Part shown: positions 34,281 through 44,100 of the stretch, piece by piece
Layout: each line of letters starts with the position of its first letter
Position numbering within the stretch: position 1 is the first letter of the stretch
Assembly (NCBI RefSeq): GCF_045038405.1
Contig: NZ_CP173660.1
Span: 310,001 to 374,000, forward strand
Direction of reading: 5' to 3'
Length of the DNA: 64,000 bases
Source: Sellimonas caecigallum
GTDB lineage: Bacteria > Bacillota > Clostridia > Lachnospirales > Lachnospiraceae
Notes under the pieces: model-generated
Databases searched by the model: none
Seen by the model: only the letters and a program-made list of their open reading frames with translations
What the model was told of the DNA's origin: nothing
Position numbers and translations under genes: made by a program

Positions 34281-34308
34281 TTGCTCCCTCCTGTTTTTAT
34301 CATAACAA

Positions 34309-34340
34309 AATAAACATGACAACTATATGTCATGTCTATT
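34309..34340. promoter_or_regulatory. Palindrome upstream of the WYL regulator
   Basis: ACATGACA (34314-34321) and TGTCATGT (34328-34335) form a perfect 8-bp inverted repeat around ACTATA, with flanks AATAA/CTATT extending the symmetry. It lies about 30 bp before the start and probably covers the promoter, fitting autoregulation. Confidence 0.6.
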
Positions 34341-34519
34341 TTAACATTTTTTAAGAAAAACTGCAGGGTGCCATACTAGACGATGGGTGGTTCGTTTTAG
34401 TAAATGGAACATGAGCAACATCGTTTCTGATATGGAGCGCCTCATTCTTCATTATCAATTCAATCGTATGTGAATTGTCAAGGTATATTTGATTCGCCGC
34501 TCTCTGGAGGTAGATGCCC

Positions 34520-34654
34520 TCAGTTATAAAAAGTGATTATCGCGATGTCGTCCGTACGGCACCAGTCAACATCTGTCATACCGCTATGACAACATTCATT
34601 AAGAAGCCTGATTAGTTCCTCCATGGAGACACAGGCTTTGCAAGTAGCTTCCAT
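34520..34654 (-). pseudogene. IS66-type TnpA fragment
   Basis: The 44-codon frame encodes SMEELIRLLNECCHSGMTDV and DWCRTDDIAIITFYN, then stops. This resembles IS66 accessory protein TnpA (SGxTxxxWCxxxGIxxxTFYNW). The following 150 bp, in another frame, encode IELIMKNEALHIRNDV, like the TnpA C-terminus. I infer a decayed insertion-sequence copy. The rest of 34343-34925 is AT-rich and holds no gene I can support; it forms the trailer side of the CRISPR array. Confidence 0.5.
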
Positions 34655-34925
34655 ATCCTATCCTTCATAATTGTAATATTGTAATGAAATAGTCTAAATA
34701 TCTATCGACTACAATTACAAAGAAATCCAATGGAGTATTTGTTACCTATGTACATGATAGTTTTTATCATTTTTAACCTGATGCTTATTCTCTCTACAAA
34801 ATATTTTAAAAAATATTTCGAAACATTTTAATACAAGTGTAGATTGCCCATAAATTTAGAAATTTATCATAACCATATGGGCTGCAGAGTTCTATTAAGT
34901 ATGTAACCAAAACAGATTTGGTGGG

Positions 34926-37900
34926 CTTTCAACTCATGGCATCACAAAGAGATCGACGTTTTCCTGGTTATTTCTTATGTATACTCTGTCGACCCCGGCA
35001 GGTTGTCCGGTATGCTGGCCAGAAGGAACTTTCAACTCACTACCTCACAAGGAGGTCGACGTTCCAAAGTCTGAGAATCAGCCGGAGATTATTCTTTCAA
35101 CTCACGACCTCACAAGGAGGTCGACTTTTTTTCCTCTCGATCTCCAATAAGCGCCGATCTCTTTCAACTCACGACCTCACAAGGAGGTCGACCTTTTGCC
35201 TTAGACTGTTTCTTTTCCCATTCAGCCTTTCAACTCACGACCTCACAAGGAGGTCGACGGCTGTAAATCCGGACGTCTCCCTTGGGGCTGTCTTTCAACT
35301 CACGACCTCACAAGGAGGTCGACGTTTTGTTGCCGGGCATTGATTCCGCTCATCAGCAGCCTTTCAACTCACGACCTCACAAGGAGGTCGACTGATATTC
35401 CTCCTTATCTTTCTGACAGCATGATCGCCTTTCAACTCACGACCTCACAAGGAGGTCGACAATACAGGAGAACCGCCTTATAAGATTTCTTATGTCTTTC
35501 AACTCACGACCTCACAAGGAGGTCGACTGTTACTGAGTACGCCACTTGTGTTGTATCCGGTCTTTCAACTCACGACCTCACAAGGAGGTCGACTGGATTT
35601 GGAACAGGATGGGAAACAGAAATGAAACTTTCAACTCACGACCTCACAAGGAGGTCGACTACGCAGCTCAAAAATCACAGATTGTTGCTAATCTTTCAAC
35701 TCACGACCTCACAAGGAGGTCGACCAAACGAAAGGAGCGAGGGAGAATGATATATAATCTTTCAACTCACGACCTCACAAGGAGGTCGACCTGTTACTGG
35801 CTTTAGCTTTTGGAGATTTAATGATCTTTCAACTCACGACCTCACAAGGAGGTCGACGACATCTGATCCAGCGTGTCGTCGTCACTATCAGCCCTTTCAA
35901 CTCACGACCTCACAAGGAGGTCGACTCATGTATACGTGCCATCATCCATGCTGGGATGCCTTTCAACTCACGACCTCACAAGGAGGTCGACCTACACATC
36001 AGGTCTGGCAAGGTAAGGTATGGAATCTTTCAACTCACGACCTCACAAGGAGGTCGACAGAGGCAGGTCCCGTTTTTTTGTACATGGTACCCATACTTTC
36101 AACTCACGACCTCACAAGGAGGTCGACCAAAACGGAGAACCTGTCTTTTTAGCGAAGGACCTTTCAACTCACGACCTCACAAGGAGGTCGACTGGTCAGA
36201 AAAAGACTACGAAAATGGCATGGGATCTTTCAACTCACGACCTCACAAGGAGGTCGACATATTTACAAGATGCCATGCGTTACCTCACTTTCCTTTCAAC
36301 TCACGACCTCACAAGGAGGTCGACTTGCCCACTTGCTATACCACGCACTAACAAGCAGCCTTTCAACTCACGACCTCACAAGGAGGTCGACCCTCGCTCA
36401 TTGTTTTTCTTGCCTAACGGGCAATCCTTTCAACTCACGACCTCACAAGGAGGTCGACCCCGATAATCTTGATGAAGGGCGTCGAGCTGATCGCTTTCAA
36501 CTCACGACCTCACAAGGAGGTCGACCCTTTATAATATTCTGTCAGTGTACGAGGATGAACGATGCTTTCAACTCACGACCTCACAAGGAGGTCGACGTTC
36601 TGCTCATAGGTCGGTATCAACGCCATACACTCTTTCAACTCACGACCTCACAAGGAGGTCGACTTGGCATAACATCATCTCCTTTATTTTTGGGTATCTT
36701 TCAACTCACGACCTCACAAGGAGGTCGACGGTATTGGCAGATCGGAAAACCGGAGGAAGTAGATGCTTTCAACTCACGACCTCACAAGGAGGTCGACCTA
36801 GACAGTTTCCCACTCTGCTCTACCTCATGGTCTTTCAACTCACGACCTCACAAGGAGGTCGACCTCTATCTGTATATGCATCTAGGATTGATAAGACGGC
36901 TTTCAACTCACGACCTCACAAGGAGGTCGACGCGTTAGCTGGTATCGTCGAAGCGTGCAAAGCCCTTTCAACTCACGACCTCACAAGGAGGTCGACGGCC
37001 GTATCCGACAGTCGATGTGGCACAGTATTTAGCCTTTCAACTCACGACCTCACAAGGAGGTCGACGATTTTGCTCTATCAGCTCCAGAAACAATATCGTT
37101 CTTTCAACTCACGACCTCACAAGGAGGTCGACAGTTCCATTCCGCCGGCATACCTGAATAGCGCAGTCTTTCAACTCACGACCTCACAAGGAGGTCGACG
37201 TCATGAACCTTTGCAAGTTTACTTACCAGTACCCTTTCAACTCACGACCTCACAAGGAGGTCGACATAGCCTGTCCGACTTCTGCTCTCTTATCAGAGTC
37301 TTTCAACTCACGACCTCACAAGGAGGTCGACGCTACCGGTAGGATGCATTCTCCGATTTGATTAGTCTTTCAACTCACGACCTCACAAGGAGGTCGACAA
37401 ACGGACTGCAGATAATTTTGATTGACGGAGTGGACTTTCAACTCACGACCTCACAAGGAGGTCGACATAAATCCCAGTTTAGGTTATCAACAATACTATT
37501 CTTTCAACTCACGACCTCACAAGGAGGTCGACTTCTTTCAAAAATTTCACTGCATCCATTATTCCTTTCAACTCACGACCTCACAAGGAGGTCGACTGCC
37601 ATCGCTATACATGGTTTCCGTTCTGGTCCATCTTTCAACTCACGACCTCACAAGGAGGTCGACAATAAGTGTGTGGCATTTGATTTTTGTCTTTTGCTCT
37701 TTCAACTCACGACCTCACAAGGAGGTCGACGCTGATCTGCAGCTTGGTATCATCCGGGAGATTGTCCTTTCAACTCACGACCTCACAAGGAGGTCGACGG
37801 AGTACAAGGAGGGTATGCCAATGCTGGAATAGTCTTTCAACTCACGACCTCACAAGGAGGTCGACGCCCTGCTGTTTTCGCCTTGCTTTCAGCGTTGGAC

Positions 37901-38333
37901 TTTCAACTCACGACCTCACAAGGAGGTCGACTCCACCTCCTCTCTGCGAAAATTGGAAGCGAAATCTTTCAACTCACGACCTCACAAGGAGGTCGACAGG
38001 TAGTCAATGTATACACCGTCACTCTCGTGCCTCTTTCAACTCACGACCTCACAAGGAGGTCGACATTTAAGCCTTTTAAGCCATGCTCAGGGCATAAAAC
38101 TTTCAACTCACGACCTCACAAGGAGGTCGACATTATTTTTCTATTGACACTTTCGTGTCGTCAATGACTTTCAACTCACGACCTCACAAGGAGGTCGACT
38201 TGCCTCCGGTATTACCGACAGCAACAGTCCGGTCTTTCAACTCACGACCTCACAAGGAGGTCGACGTTAAACAACTCCTGCGGGCTGTCGGTGTCATACT
38301 CCTTTCAACTCACGACCTCACAAGGAGGTCGAC
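34926..38333 (-). CRISPR. Type I-C CRISPR array, 51 repeats
   Basis: I count 51 copies of a 32-bp repeat beginning CTTTCAACTCACGACC on the plus strand; read in the transcribed (minus) direction it begins GTCGACCTCC and ends GAGTTGAAAG, as in subtype I-C. The 49 copies from 35094 to 38333 appear identical. The copy at 35029 has one change, and that at 34926 is degenerate. Spacers are mostly 33-37 bp (range 32-39). The 71-bp interval 34958-35028 contains a 6-bp repeat stub (GTCGAC, 34988). Decay at the low-coordinate end marks it as the old, trailer end; new spacers enter beside cas2. Confidence 0.98.
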
Positions 38334-38502
38334 GGCAAATTTCAACAATAATTTATTGAAATTCTATACAATTATTCACTATTATATCCAAATTACCAAT
38401 TCTCTCACAGCTTTTTGTCTTTCCGATTTTTTATCTAACATGTCTTTTTGCAAGTTTTCTGGTGCGAATCTCCCAACATTTTCTGTCCTCTTTACATTCG
38501 CA
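38334..38502 (-). promoter_or_regulatory. CRISPR leader
   Basis: The AT-rich stretch between cas2 and the first repeat should contain the array promoter and adaptation signals. Two dyads are visible: ATTTCAA...TTGAAAT next to the first repeat (about 38339-38362) and GTGCGAAT...ATTCGCAC (38462-38503) at the cas2 end. Confidence 0.75.
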
Positions 38503-38793
38503 CTAAATAATTAAGGTATCGGTTACGTCAAAACTAGGCTTGACTCCAATATGTTCTACTTTATTTTTATATTTATCCCCCAGATTATAAAATCGCAAAC
38601 TGTCCGCTTCCTTATCGATGATATCCTCCAAATTTGCTTTTATCTGACGGTACTTCGTCGCGTCAAGCTGACACTCGAAGACAGAATTCTGCACCCGTTG
38701 ACCATAGTTCACACACTGCTTAGCCACTTTTCTCAGACGTTTACGACCTGCGGCAGTCTGTGTATTTACATCATATGTTATAATCACAAGCAT
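38503..38793 (-). CDS. cas2: CRISPR-associated endonuclease Cas2
   Basis: The 96-residue protein starts MLVIITYDVNTQTAAGRKRL, the ferredoxin-like Cas2 fold with the conserved Asp after beta strand 1, followed by RVQNSVFECQLDATKY. It dimerises and bridges two Cas1 dimers in spacer integration. It is the last cas gene, 9 bp after cas1, and is followed directly by the array leader. Confidence 0.97.
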   Translation of the reverse strand: MLVIITYDVNTQTAAGRKRLRKVAKQCVNYGQRVQNSVFECQLDATKYRQIKANLEDIIDKEADSLRFYNLGDKYKNKVEHIGVKPSFDVTDTLII

Positions 38794-38802
38794 TTCTATT
38801 AC

Positions 38803-39834
38803 CTACTTCCACAAAAACGGAGGATACTCGTCCAAATCTCCACGCAAATATCTCGCCAGCAACATAGCTTGTGCATGGGGAACCATACCCCACTCAATCT
38901 TTTCGTTCAGAAACGGATGTTTTATTACATCCTGTTTTCGCTCCTGCCATGCACTTAAAAAAAGTTTTCTTCCACTGTCATCCAGTATAACGGCACCATT
39001 TTCTTTCTGGATAAAATTTTCCTTTTTCACAATCCGCTTATTGATCATGGTAAGGACGAACCGATCAGCCATAATACCTCGCAGCTCTTCCATCACATCC
39101 AGAGCAAGCGAAATCCTCCCTGGCCGATCTGTATGATAGAACCCTACATAGGGATCAAGTCCAACTGCTTCCAAAGCTGAGCTACACATACCTGCCAGCA
39201 GACTATAAGCAAAAGAAAGCATTGCATTTACATTATCAAGAGGCGGCCTCCTGCTACGCTCCCGGAAGTAAAAATCCTCTTTTTGCTGCAGGATTAGTTG
39301 ATCGAACACAGAAAAATAGACAGAAGCCGCTTCTCCTTCCAGCCCCAGAAGTTTTGAAGCATCCTTACATACTCTAATGTCCTGAAGCCTGTGATAGAGA
39401 AACGCTGATTTTTCTTTCATCTTGTCCACATCTAGTCTCAACGGATAATCACGAGTGGCACGTTCTAAGATCCATCTTGTATTATATACTTTTCCAAAAA
39501 TAAAATTTCTTGCAATGCTGATACTTTTCTCTTTATTTTCGCTGACACGGTACTGCTGCTTTCTCAAAGTAACGTTTCCTTTGACTTCCCCTGTTACTCT
39601 TGCAAGGAATCTTCCGTTTCCAGACATAAATGTTAGGTCTATATTTCTCTGAGCGCACACTCCCATCAGTGCCGGACTTGCACCTGTATAGCCAAATGTC
39701 ACAATACCTTGGAGATTATGCAGTGGGATCCGCCCAATCTCCTCCCTTTCTTCCAGCACAACCACATTTTCCCCATCCAAAGAAAGATATCTGTTTGTGC
39801 CAGTTACATACAGGGTATTTAATAATCGTTTCAA
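38803..39834 (-). CDS. cas1: CRISPR-associated endonuclease Cas1
   Basis: The 343-residue integrase has the metal ligands in GLEGEAASVYF (Glu), GFYHTDRPGR (His) and SLALDVMEE (Asp), as in subtype I-C Cas1. It integrates prespacers together with Cas2. The start is a TTG behind GAGGAGG that overlaps the cas4 stop as TTGA, an arrangement also seen at the cas5-cas8 junction. Confidence 0.97.
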   Translation of the reverse strand: MKRLLNTLYVTGTNRYLSLDGENVVVLEEREEIGRIPLHNLQGIVTFGYTGASPALMGVCAQRNIDLTFMSGNGRFLARVTGEVKGNVTLRKQQYRVSENKEKSISIARNFIFGKVYNTRWILERATRDYPLRLDVDKMKEKSAFLYHRLQDIRVCKDASKLLGLEGEAASVYFSVFDQLILQQKEDFYFRERSRRPPLDNVNAMLSFAYSLLAGMCSSALEAVGLDPYVGFYHTDRPGRISLALDVMEELRGIMADRFVLTMINKRIVKKENFIQKENGAVILDDSGRKLFLSAWQERKQDVIKHPFLNEKIEWGMVPHAQAMLLARYLRGDLDEYPPFLWK

Positions 39835-40502
39835 TCTGGTTCCTCCTCTTTCATTCTACTGTCTAGATAGCTTTTTACGGAAATATCTTTGTTCAGCATG
39901 GGCAAACAGATATCTTTCAGCGAACATGCATTACAACTTTTACTTCGTTTTACTTTTGGTGTATACCTTTGTCCGTAATACTTATGCATCTCCACAAACA
40001 TATCCTTCACTTTGCGCCTTAGTTTCTCAGTAAATTCTATTGTCTCGCGGTGCCGTATTTCTCCATAATAGATATATCCATAAGGAATATCACAGCACAA
40101 CATTTCTTCTAAACAGAGCGCCTGTGCCGCAACCTGCAACGCATCAACATCGTTTAACTTCGGCTTTCCCCGCTTATACTCGACCGGCACCACAGTATAT
40201 TTCCCTTCGTGACCGGAAATCGAAATCCCTTTCTCCGATCTGTGGAATTCTACAACATCACACTCACCACTTATTCCGAGTTCCCTTGAATGCACCGGCA
40301 TGGCTCTGACAACAATAAGATTACCTCTTTTTTCTTTCATAGCTACGTCATGTGCTTTTTCATGGAGAAGGTGCCCTTCCACAGTTCTTACATTCTCCTG
40401 CCACTGAAGTTCAATATAAGCAAGCGCCCACTGTCTACGACAAAAAGCGAAATGCTGGATTCCTGAAAGCTGCAGAAAATCTTCCTCATTATACAAAATC
40501 AA
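39831..40502 (-). CDS. cas4: CRISPR-associated exonuclease Cas4
   Basis: The protein of about 221-223 residues has the RecB-like nuclease motifs GECDVVEFH and VPVEYKRGKPK and the C-terminal iron-sulfur Cys cluster SCNACSLKDIC. It trims prespacers and helps select PAM in type I-C. There is no ATG. Candidate TTG starts are at 40502 (3 nt after GGAGG) and 40496 (9 nt after it, better spaced). It overlaps cas7c by 14 bp or less. Confidence 0.96.
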   Translation of the reverse strand: MILYNEEDFLQLSGIQHFAFCRRQWALAYIELQWQENVRTVEGHLLHEKAHDVAMKEKRGNLIVVRAMPVHSRELGISGECDVVEFHRSEKGISISGHEGKYTVVPVEYKRGKPKLNDVDALQVAAQALCLEEMLCCDIPYGYIYYGEIRHRETIEFTEKLRRKVKDMFVEMHKYYGQRYTPKVKRSKSCNACSLKDICLPMLNKDISVKSYLDSRMKEEEPD

Positions 40503-41343
40503 ATACCTCCGGTTTCACACAACCATCCAATTCCCATGTAATACCGTAGTCTTCAAACTTTGAAGGCCTGCTTACCTCATTCATTTTAAAGCTTCTTTGT
40601 ATCTTTCCGCTTGAGACAGCCGGTGTTTTTTCAACATGCTGCCACCAGTACATCCTGCACACCTCTATACTTCCGTCTGGTCTTGCCGATGAGGCGTCAT
40701 TTTCGAACAGTGTCTTTAAAGATTCTTTCAAGATTTCTGCATCCTCCTGCGAAAATCCTGTTTTTTCTGCAAGCTGTACATTAACACTCCCCATTAGCTT
40801 ATATACAGCATACGCAATTCGGTGCTTTGTTCCCATCGTATCCGACGCCTTACTCTCTTTTCCCGCCTCGCTGTTCACACTCTTAGTGATCTGCATACTG
40901 ATAATATCCACGGGAGACAGGCTTACCGCCTGATGGATTGACACCGGGCCTCGTACGCCAAAAGATACGTCCTCTCCTTTAAATGCAAATACCTGTCCAA
41001 AACTTCTCACATCGATCCATTCCTTACAGGCTATCTGGGCACACAGATCTCTGTTCGCTTTTTTCTTTTTACTGATCTCTTTGTTCAGCTCTTCACAACT
41101 TTCCGCTCTCTCCTTTAAGCTGCGGAACCCGTCATCTGCCCTGTCATCCGGTTGCACAAACACTCGCTGTCCTAAATCCTGAAAACGGTTTCTTATCTTT
41201 CTTTTGATACATACATCTGAAATCTCTCCGTACCCGTCAAGATTGATTCTAGGGCGATTTCCATTCAGCGGATCGCCATTAGGATTGGCATTGGACACAC
41301 TCACAAACAATGTAAAATCAATTTTCCCTTTTAATTCACTCAT
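40489..41343 (-). CDS. cas7: Type I-C Cascade backbone protein Cas7c (Csd2)
   Basis: The 284-residue protein starts MSELKGKIDFTLFVSVSNAN with the Csd2 motif NPNGDPLNGNRPR, and ends with the QHVEKTP/FKMNEVSRPSKFEDYGI region. It polymerises along the crRNA spacer in the effector complex. The start is placed at 41343, 3-4 nt after GGAGGAAACG; an upstream Met lies inside cas8c. It overlaps the cas8c end by 8 bp. Confidence 0.96.
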   Translation of the reverse strand: MSELKGKIDFTLFVSVSNANPNGDPLNGNRPRINLDGYGEISDVCIKRKIRNRFQDLGQRVFVQPDDRADDGFRSLKERAESCEELNKEISKKKKANRDLCAQIACKEWIDVRSFGQVFAFKGEDVSFGVRGPVSIHQAVSLSPVDIISMQITKSVNSEAGKESKASDTMGTKHRIAYAVYKLMGSVNVQLAEKTGFSQEDAEILKESLKTLFENDASSARPDGSIEVCRMYWWQHVEKTPAVSSGKIQRSFKMNEVSRPSKFEDYGITWELDGCVKPEVFDFV

Positions 41344-41728
41344 TTTCGTTTCCTCCATCATTTGCTTTATTTTTATTATATTTCAGATCATAAGACTGAC
41401 TGTGGAACCCTAAAAGGTAGAGTCCATCTAACTTATCATTTTTACGAAACGAATCCATATCAAAGAGCTGACAAATGCTGTCTATCAGATTTTCATAGTA
41501 TCGTCTCTCCACGATCGGAAGTTTATTGAGATATGGCTGTAGATTTTCTTCTATGATCTTCCATGTCTCGAACGGTCTCTGGGAAAAAATATTCATATAC
41601 CGCTTTGCATTTGTCACTCTCGCATTATCCTTTTCTTTCTCAAATGTGCGATACTCAATCCTGTCTGCCACGGCAAGTAGTCTTCCGTACAAATAAGCTC
41701 TGTTTTCGCATTCTTTATTCAATGCCAT
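41336..41728 (-). CDS. cas11c: Cas11c small subunit, internal in-frame start within cas8c
   Basis: An in-frame ATG at 41728 (MALNKECENRAYLYGRLLAV) follows GGAGG by 8 nt inside the cas8c frame. It would yield a 130-residue helical protein equal to the Cas8c C-terminus. Type I-C systems are known to make Cas11c in this way, and length and position agree. The internal ribosome site is stronger than that of cas8c itself, fitting the several Cas11 copies per complex. Confidence 0.8.
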   Translation of the reverse strand: MALNKECENRAYLYGRLLAVADRIEYRTFEKEKDNARVTNAKRYMNIFSQRPFETWKIIEENLQPYLNKLPIVERRYYENLIDSICQLFDMDSFRKNDKLDGLYLLGFHSQSYDLKYNKNKANDGGNENE

Positions 41729-43354
41729 GCCCCATTCCTCCTTCTCTCTCTCATATCTATTTTTTTTCACAAATGAGCAGGCCAGTGTCAAAACTCGCTC
41801 CCAGTTATAACGCTCTTTATACGCCTGCGGCATGGATGCCCTGTTTATGGCAGTCATAACCAGATCATAGGGAATATTCCTGTTATCCCAGATGCAGGGA
41901 AGCAACCTGCGTCCAAGCTCTGCATAGAGCCTTTTCCCGTTTTTGTCGGCGATCGTAAGCTTTCCGTTTGACTCTAATCCGTATAAAATATCAGCGATAT
42001 CCCGTACCCCCGGTACACCATAATAACTCTTTCTGTTTCCTTCTTTGTATTTCCATTGAATCCATCCACACTGCTCATGCCATTTTCTAATATTATCTAA
42101 ATATCTTACGGTATCCAGGGTCTTAAACTCTGCCAACGCTAACCTTCCTGTCGTTGCCGCATCAAATGCCATAAGGATCATATGCGAAGTATTTTCTACC
42201 TGCTTTCTATATCCTTCCAACGCACTGTAAAACTGCCGTGCGGTCATCGGGTTTCCATCAGACCTTGCTTCTTCTTTCTCTTCTTTCCAACCATCTGGAA
42301 AATCGTCCTGAAACTGTGCCTGAATATCTTCTTCGCCTGTTTCCACCGTGATATCTGACAATGCTAATGAACTGATCGTCTCTGTATCCGCATCCCACGG
42401 CGGCATTTTCTTCATATCGGACTCCCACGTAATCATCGTCAAAGTATCAAAGCTCCTCCCCTGTTTTCGAATGATCCATTTCAGAGCATTATGCATTTTC
42501 TGAGATGACTCATTTCCAATAGCAAAAGCCTGCTCTTTTGTAGTGAAACGTCCGCGAAATGTAAAGTTTACATCATCATTTGATGAAACCAGTTTTGCTC
42601 CATCACCTTCATTACGGATCTTTTTCGAATGGAGATAGGAGGCTGTCTGAATATTTCCTGTCAGATAATCCAGTTCTTTTTTCCCTTCTAGAGAGCGATA
42701 ATACTGAATGAAGCAATCCATAAGCGAAGAATCTTTCCAACATTCATCGCAGGTCTGTCCAAATTCCATTCTATCTTTTCCTCTCACAATAAATCGAACG
42801 AATACCATACTTTGAGTGACTCCATCTATCTTAATCTCATCCGTTAGATATCCTTCTTCATTTTGTAGTAGGATCTTTTCCTGTATAAGGTCTTGAATCA
42901 ACGTTCTTTTTTTCAAATAATGCCAGACGGCATCTACCTTTTCATGAGAGAAAGAAGATAGGTGCCATTTTTCCAGTTCTTCCATGTACAGTTCATTATA
43001 ACTTACTATGTCTCCCTTTTTATCCTGTACATATCTTCCATAATCTCCTGCCAGATATTTCAGATTATCACAAAACGGATGAGGCGCTTTTCCAGCTGTC
43101 CTGCTGCCCGATTTTTCTGTTACTGGAATAATCGTCATTTTGTCCTCGCTTCCTACTTTCGATGCCTTCAGAAATTCTCCTTCTGCACTGAGCGTCACTT
43201 GGATCTGAGCTGACACTGTAGTATGGAAAGGTGGCAGTAGTACGTATGGGATCTTCTCATCTTTTCCATTCTTCTTAAACAACTTATACTGAATAATTCC
43301 CACCTGTGAACTGTTCTTATCATATAAGTTGATTAATTCTTCTTCCCAACTCAA
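41336..43354 (-). CDS. cas8c: Type I-C Cascade large subunit Cas8c (Csd1)
   Basis: The 672-residue protein starts MSWEEELINLYDKN and carries Csd1 landmarks HPFCDNLKYLAGDYG, NFTFRGRFTTKEQAFAIGNE and QFYSALEGYRKQVENT. It recognises the PAM and recruits Cas3. The start is a TTG overlapping the cas5c stop (TTGA). Its last third contains a separate internal start for Cas11c (41728). Confidence 0.96.
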   Translation of the reverse strand: MSWEEELINLYDKNSSQVGIIQYKLFKKNGKDEKIPYVLLPPFHTTVSAQIQVTLSAEGEFLKASKVGSEDKMTIIPVTEKSGSRTAGKAPHPFCDNLKYLAGDYGRYVQDKKGDIVSYNELYMEELEKWHLSSFSHEKVDAVWHYLKKRTLIQDLIQEKILLQNEEGYLTDEIKIDGVTQSMVFVRFIVRGKDRMEFGQTCDECWKDSSLMDCFIQYYRSLEGKKELDYLTGNIQTASYLHSKKIRNEGDGAKLVSSNDDVNFTFRGRFTTKEQAFAIGNESSQKMHNALKWIIRKQGRSFDTLTMITWESDMKKMPPWDADTETISSLALSDITVETGEEDIQAQFQDDFPDGWKEEKEEARSDGNPMTARQFYSALEGYRKQVENTSHMILMAFDAATTGRLALAEFKTLDTVRYLDNIRKWHEQCGWIQWKYKEGNRKSYYGVPGVRDIADILYGLESNGKLTIADKNGKRLYAELGRRLLPCIWDNRNIPYDLVMTAINRASMPQAYKERYNWERVLTLACSFVKKNRYEREKEEWGMALNKECENRAYLYGRLLAVADRIEYRTFEKEKDNARVTNAKRYMNIFSQRPFETWKIIEENLQPYLNKLPIVERRYYENLIDSICQLFDMDSFRKNDKLDGLYLLGFHSQSYDLKYNKNKANDGGNENE

Positions 43355-44088
43355 CCTATTACCTCCTCTCCTTCAAATTCCTGAAGTCCGCTAAATTTCC
43401 CCTCTCCAAACACTTTACGCCTCATTTTTTTAATAAAGCGCTTTTCCGGGCATTTTTCTGGACGTAGAAACTCAATGATCCCTCTAGTTTTCATTACAGG
43501 TCTCCAGAAATTTACCGTCATCTTATCCTGTTCTTCCGGCAGTTCTGCTTCATCTGCATATGTGATGCCATGATACATAAAACCATATGCTACCTCGCCG
43601 GGCATGTTATCATAATAGCTTTCCCCTTTACCGAACTCGCACGGATTTACAAACGCCTGACACTCCCTGGTTCCCAAAAATATATCTCTTCTACCGCCTC
43701 TTTGCACCATCTTTTTGGCAATATTATGATGTTTGTTCTCATTTCTGTCATTTTCAAGCTCAGGATGATTTAAATTAAATTCAAAATGTGCCCGCACCTG
43801 ATAGCATACATCTTTTAGATACGTGTAATATGCGAGCTCGTTTCCACCGTTATATCCTATCGGACGGACGCCTTTTGTCTCCGTCTGGATCGGTCTCATC
43901 ACACGGACTGCGTCAATGATCCATTTGATCGTTGGCTTCCAGTATATGCTCTCCGTGATCCCTTTCAGGGCTTCATAAGTAGGGATATGATAACTCGATT
44001 TTTCTCCGCCGACTCTGGTTACCGGATCGGAAAAAAGTGCATAATCTCCATATACCTCAAATTCTATTGTATTTCTGTATTTTTCCAT
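43351..44088 (-). CDS. cas5c: Type I-C Cas5c, crRNA-processing endonuclease
   Basis: The 245-residue protein starts MEKYRNTIEFEVYGDYALFS and has the Cas5d signature VTRVGGEKSSYHIPTYEALKG, with NENKHHNIAKKMVQRGGRRD and FLGTRECQAFV. In subtype I-C this protein replaces Cas6 and cuts the repeat hairpin; the Lys-His pair in NKHHN may be catalytic by comparison. AGGAGGTG precedes ATG. It lies 12 bp after cas3. Confidence 0.96.
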   Translation of the reverse strand: MEKYRNTIEFEVYGDYALFSDPVTRVGGEKSSYHIPTYEALKGITESIYWKPTIKWIIDAVRVMRPIQTETKGVRPIGYNGGNELAYYTYLKDVCYQVRAHFEFNLNHPELENDRNENKHHNIAKKMVQRGGRRDIFLGTRECQAFVNPCEFGKGESYYDNMPGEVAYGFMYHGITYADEAELPEEQDKMTVNFWRPVMKTRGIIEFLRPEKCPEKRFIKKMRRKVFGEGKFSGLQEFEGEEVIG

Positions 44089-44100
44089 CTCTTCACCTCC

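Noticed and set aside
34958..35028. A normal spacer between the first two repeats
   Set aside because: At 71 bp it is twice the usual length and contains a GTCGAC repeat stub, so it is two spacers joined by loss of most of a repeat.
34918..38514. Series of long plus-strand frames full of FNSRPHKEVD, STHDLTRRST and FQLTTSQGGR
   Set aside because: These are translations of the CRISPR repeat in three frames; the repeat has no stop on this strand. They have no ribosome sites and are not genes.
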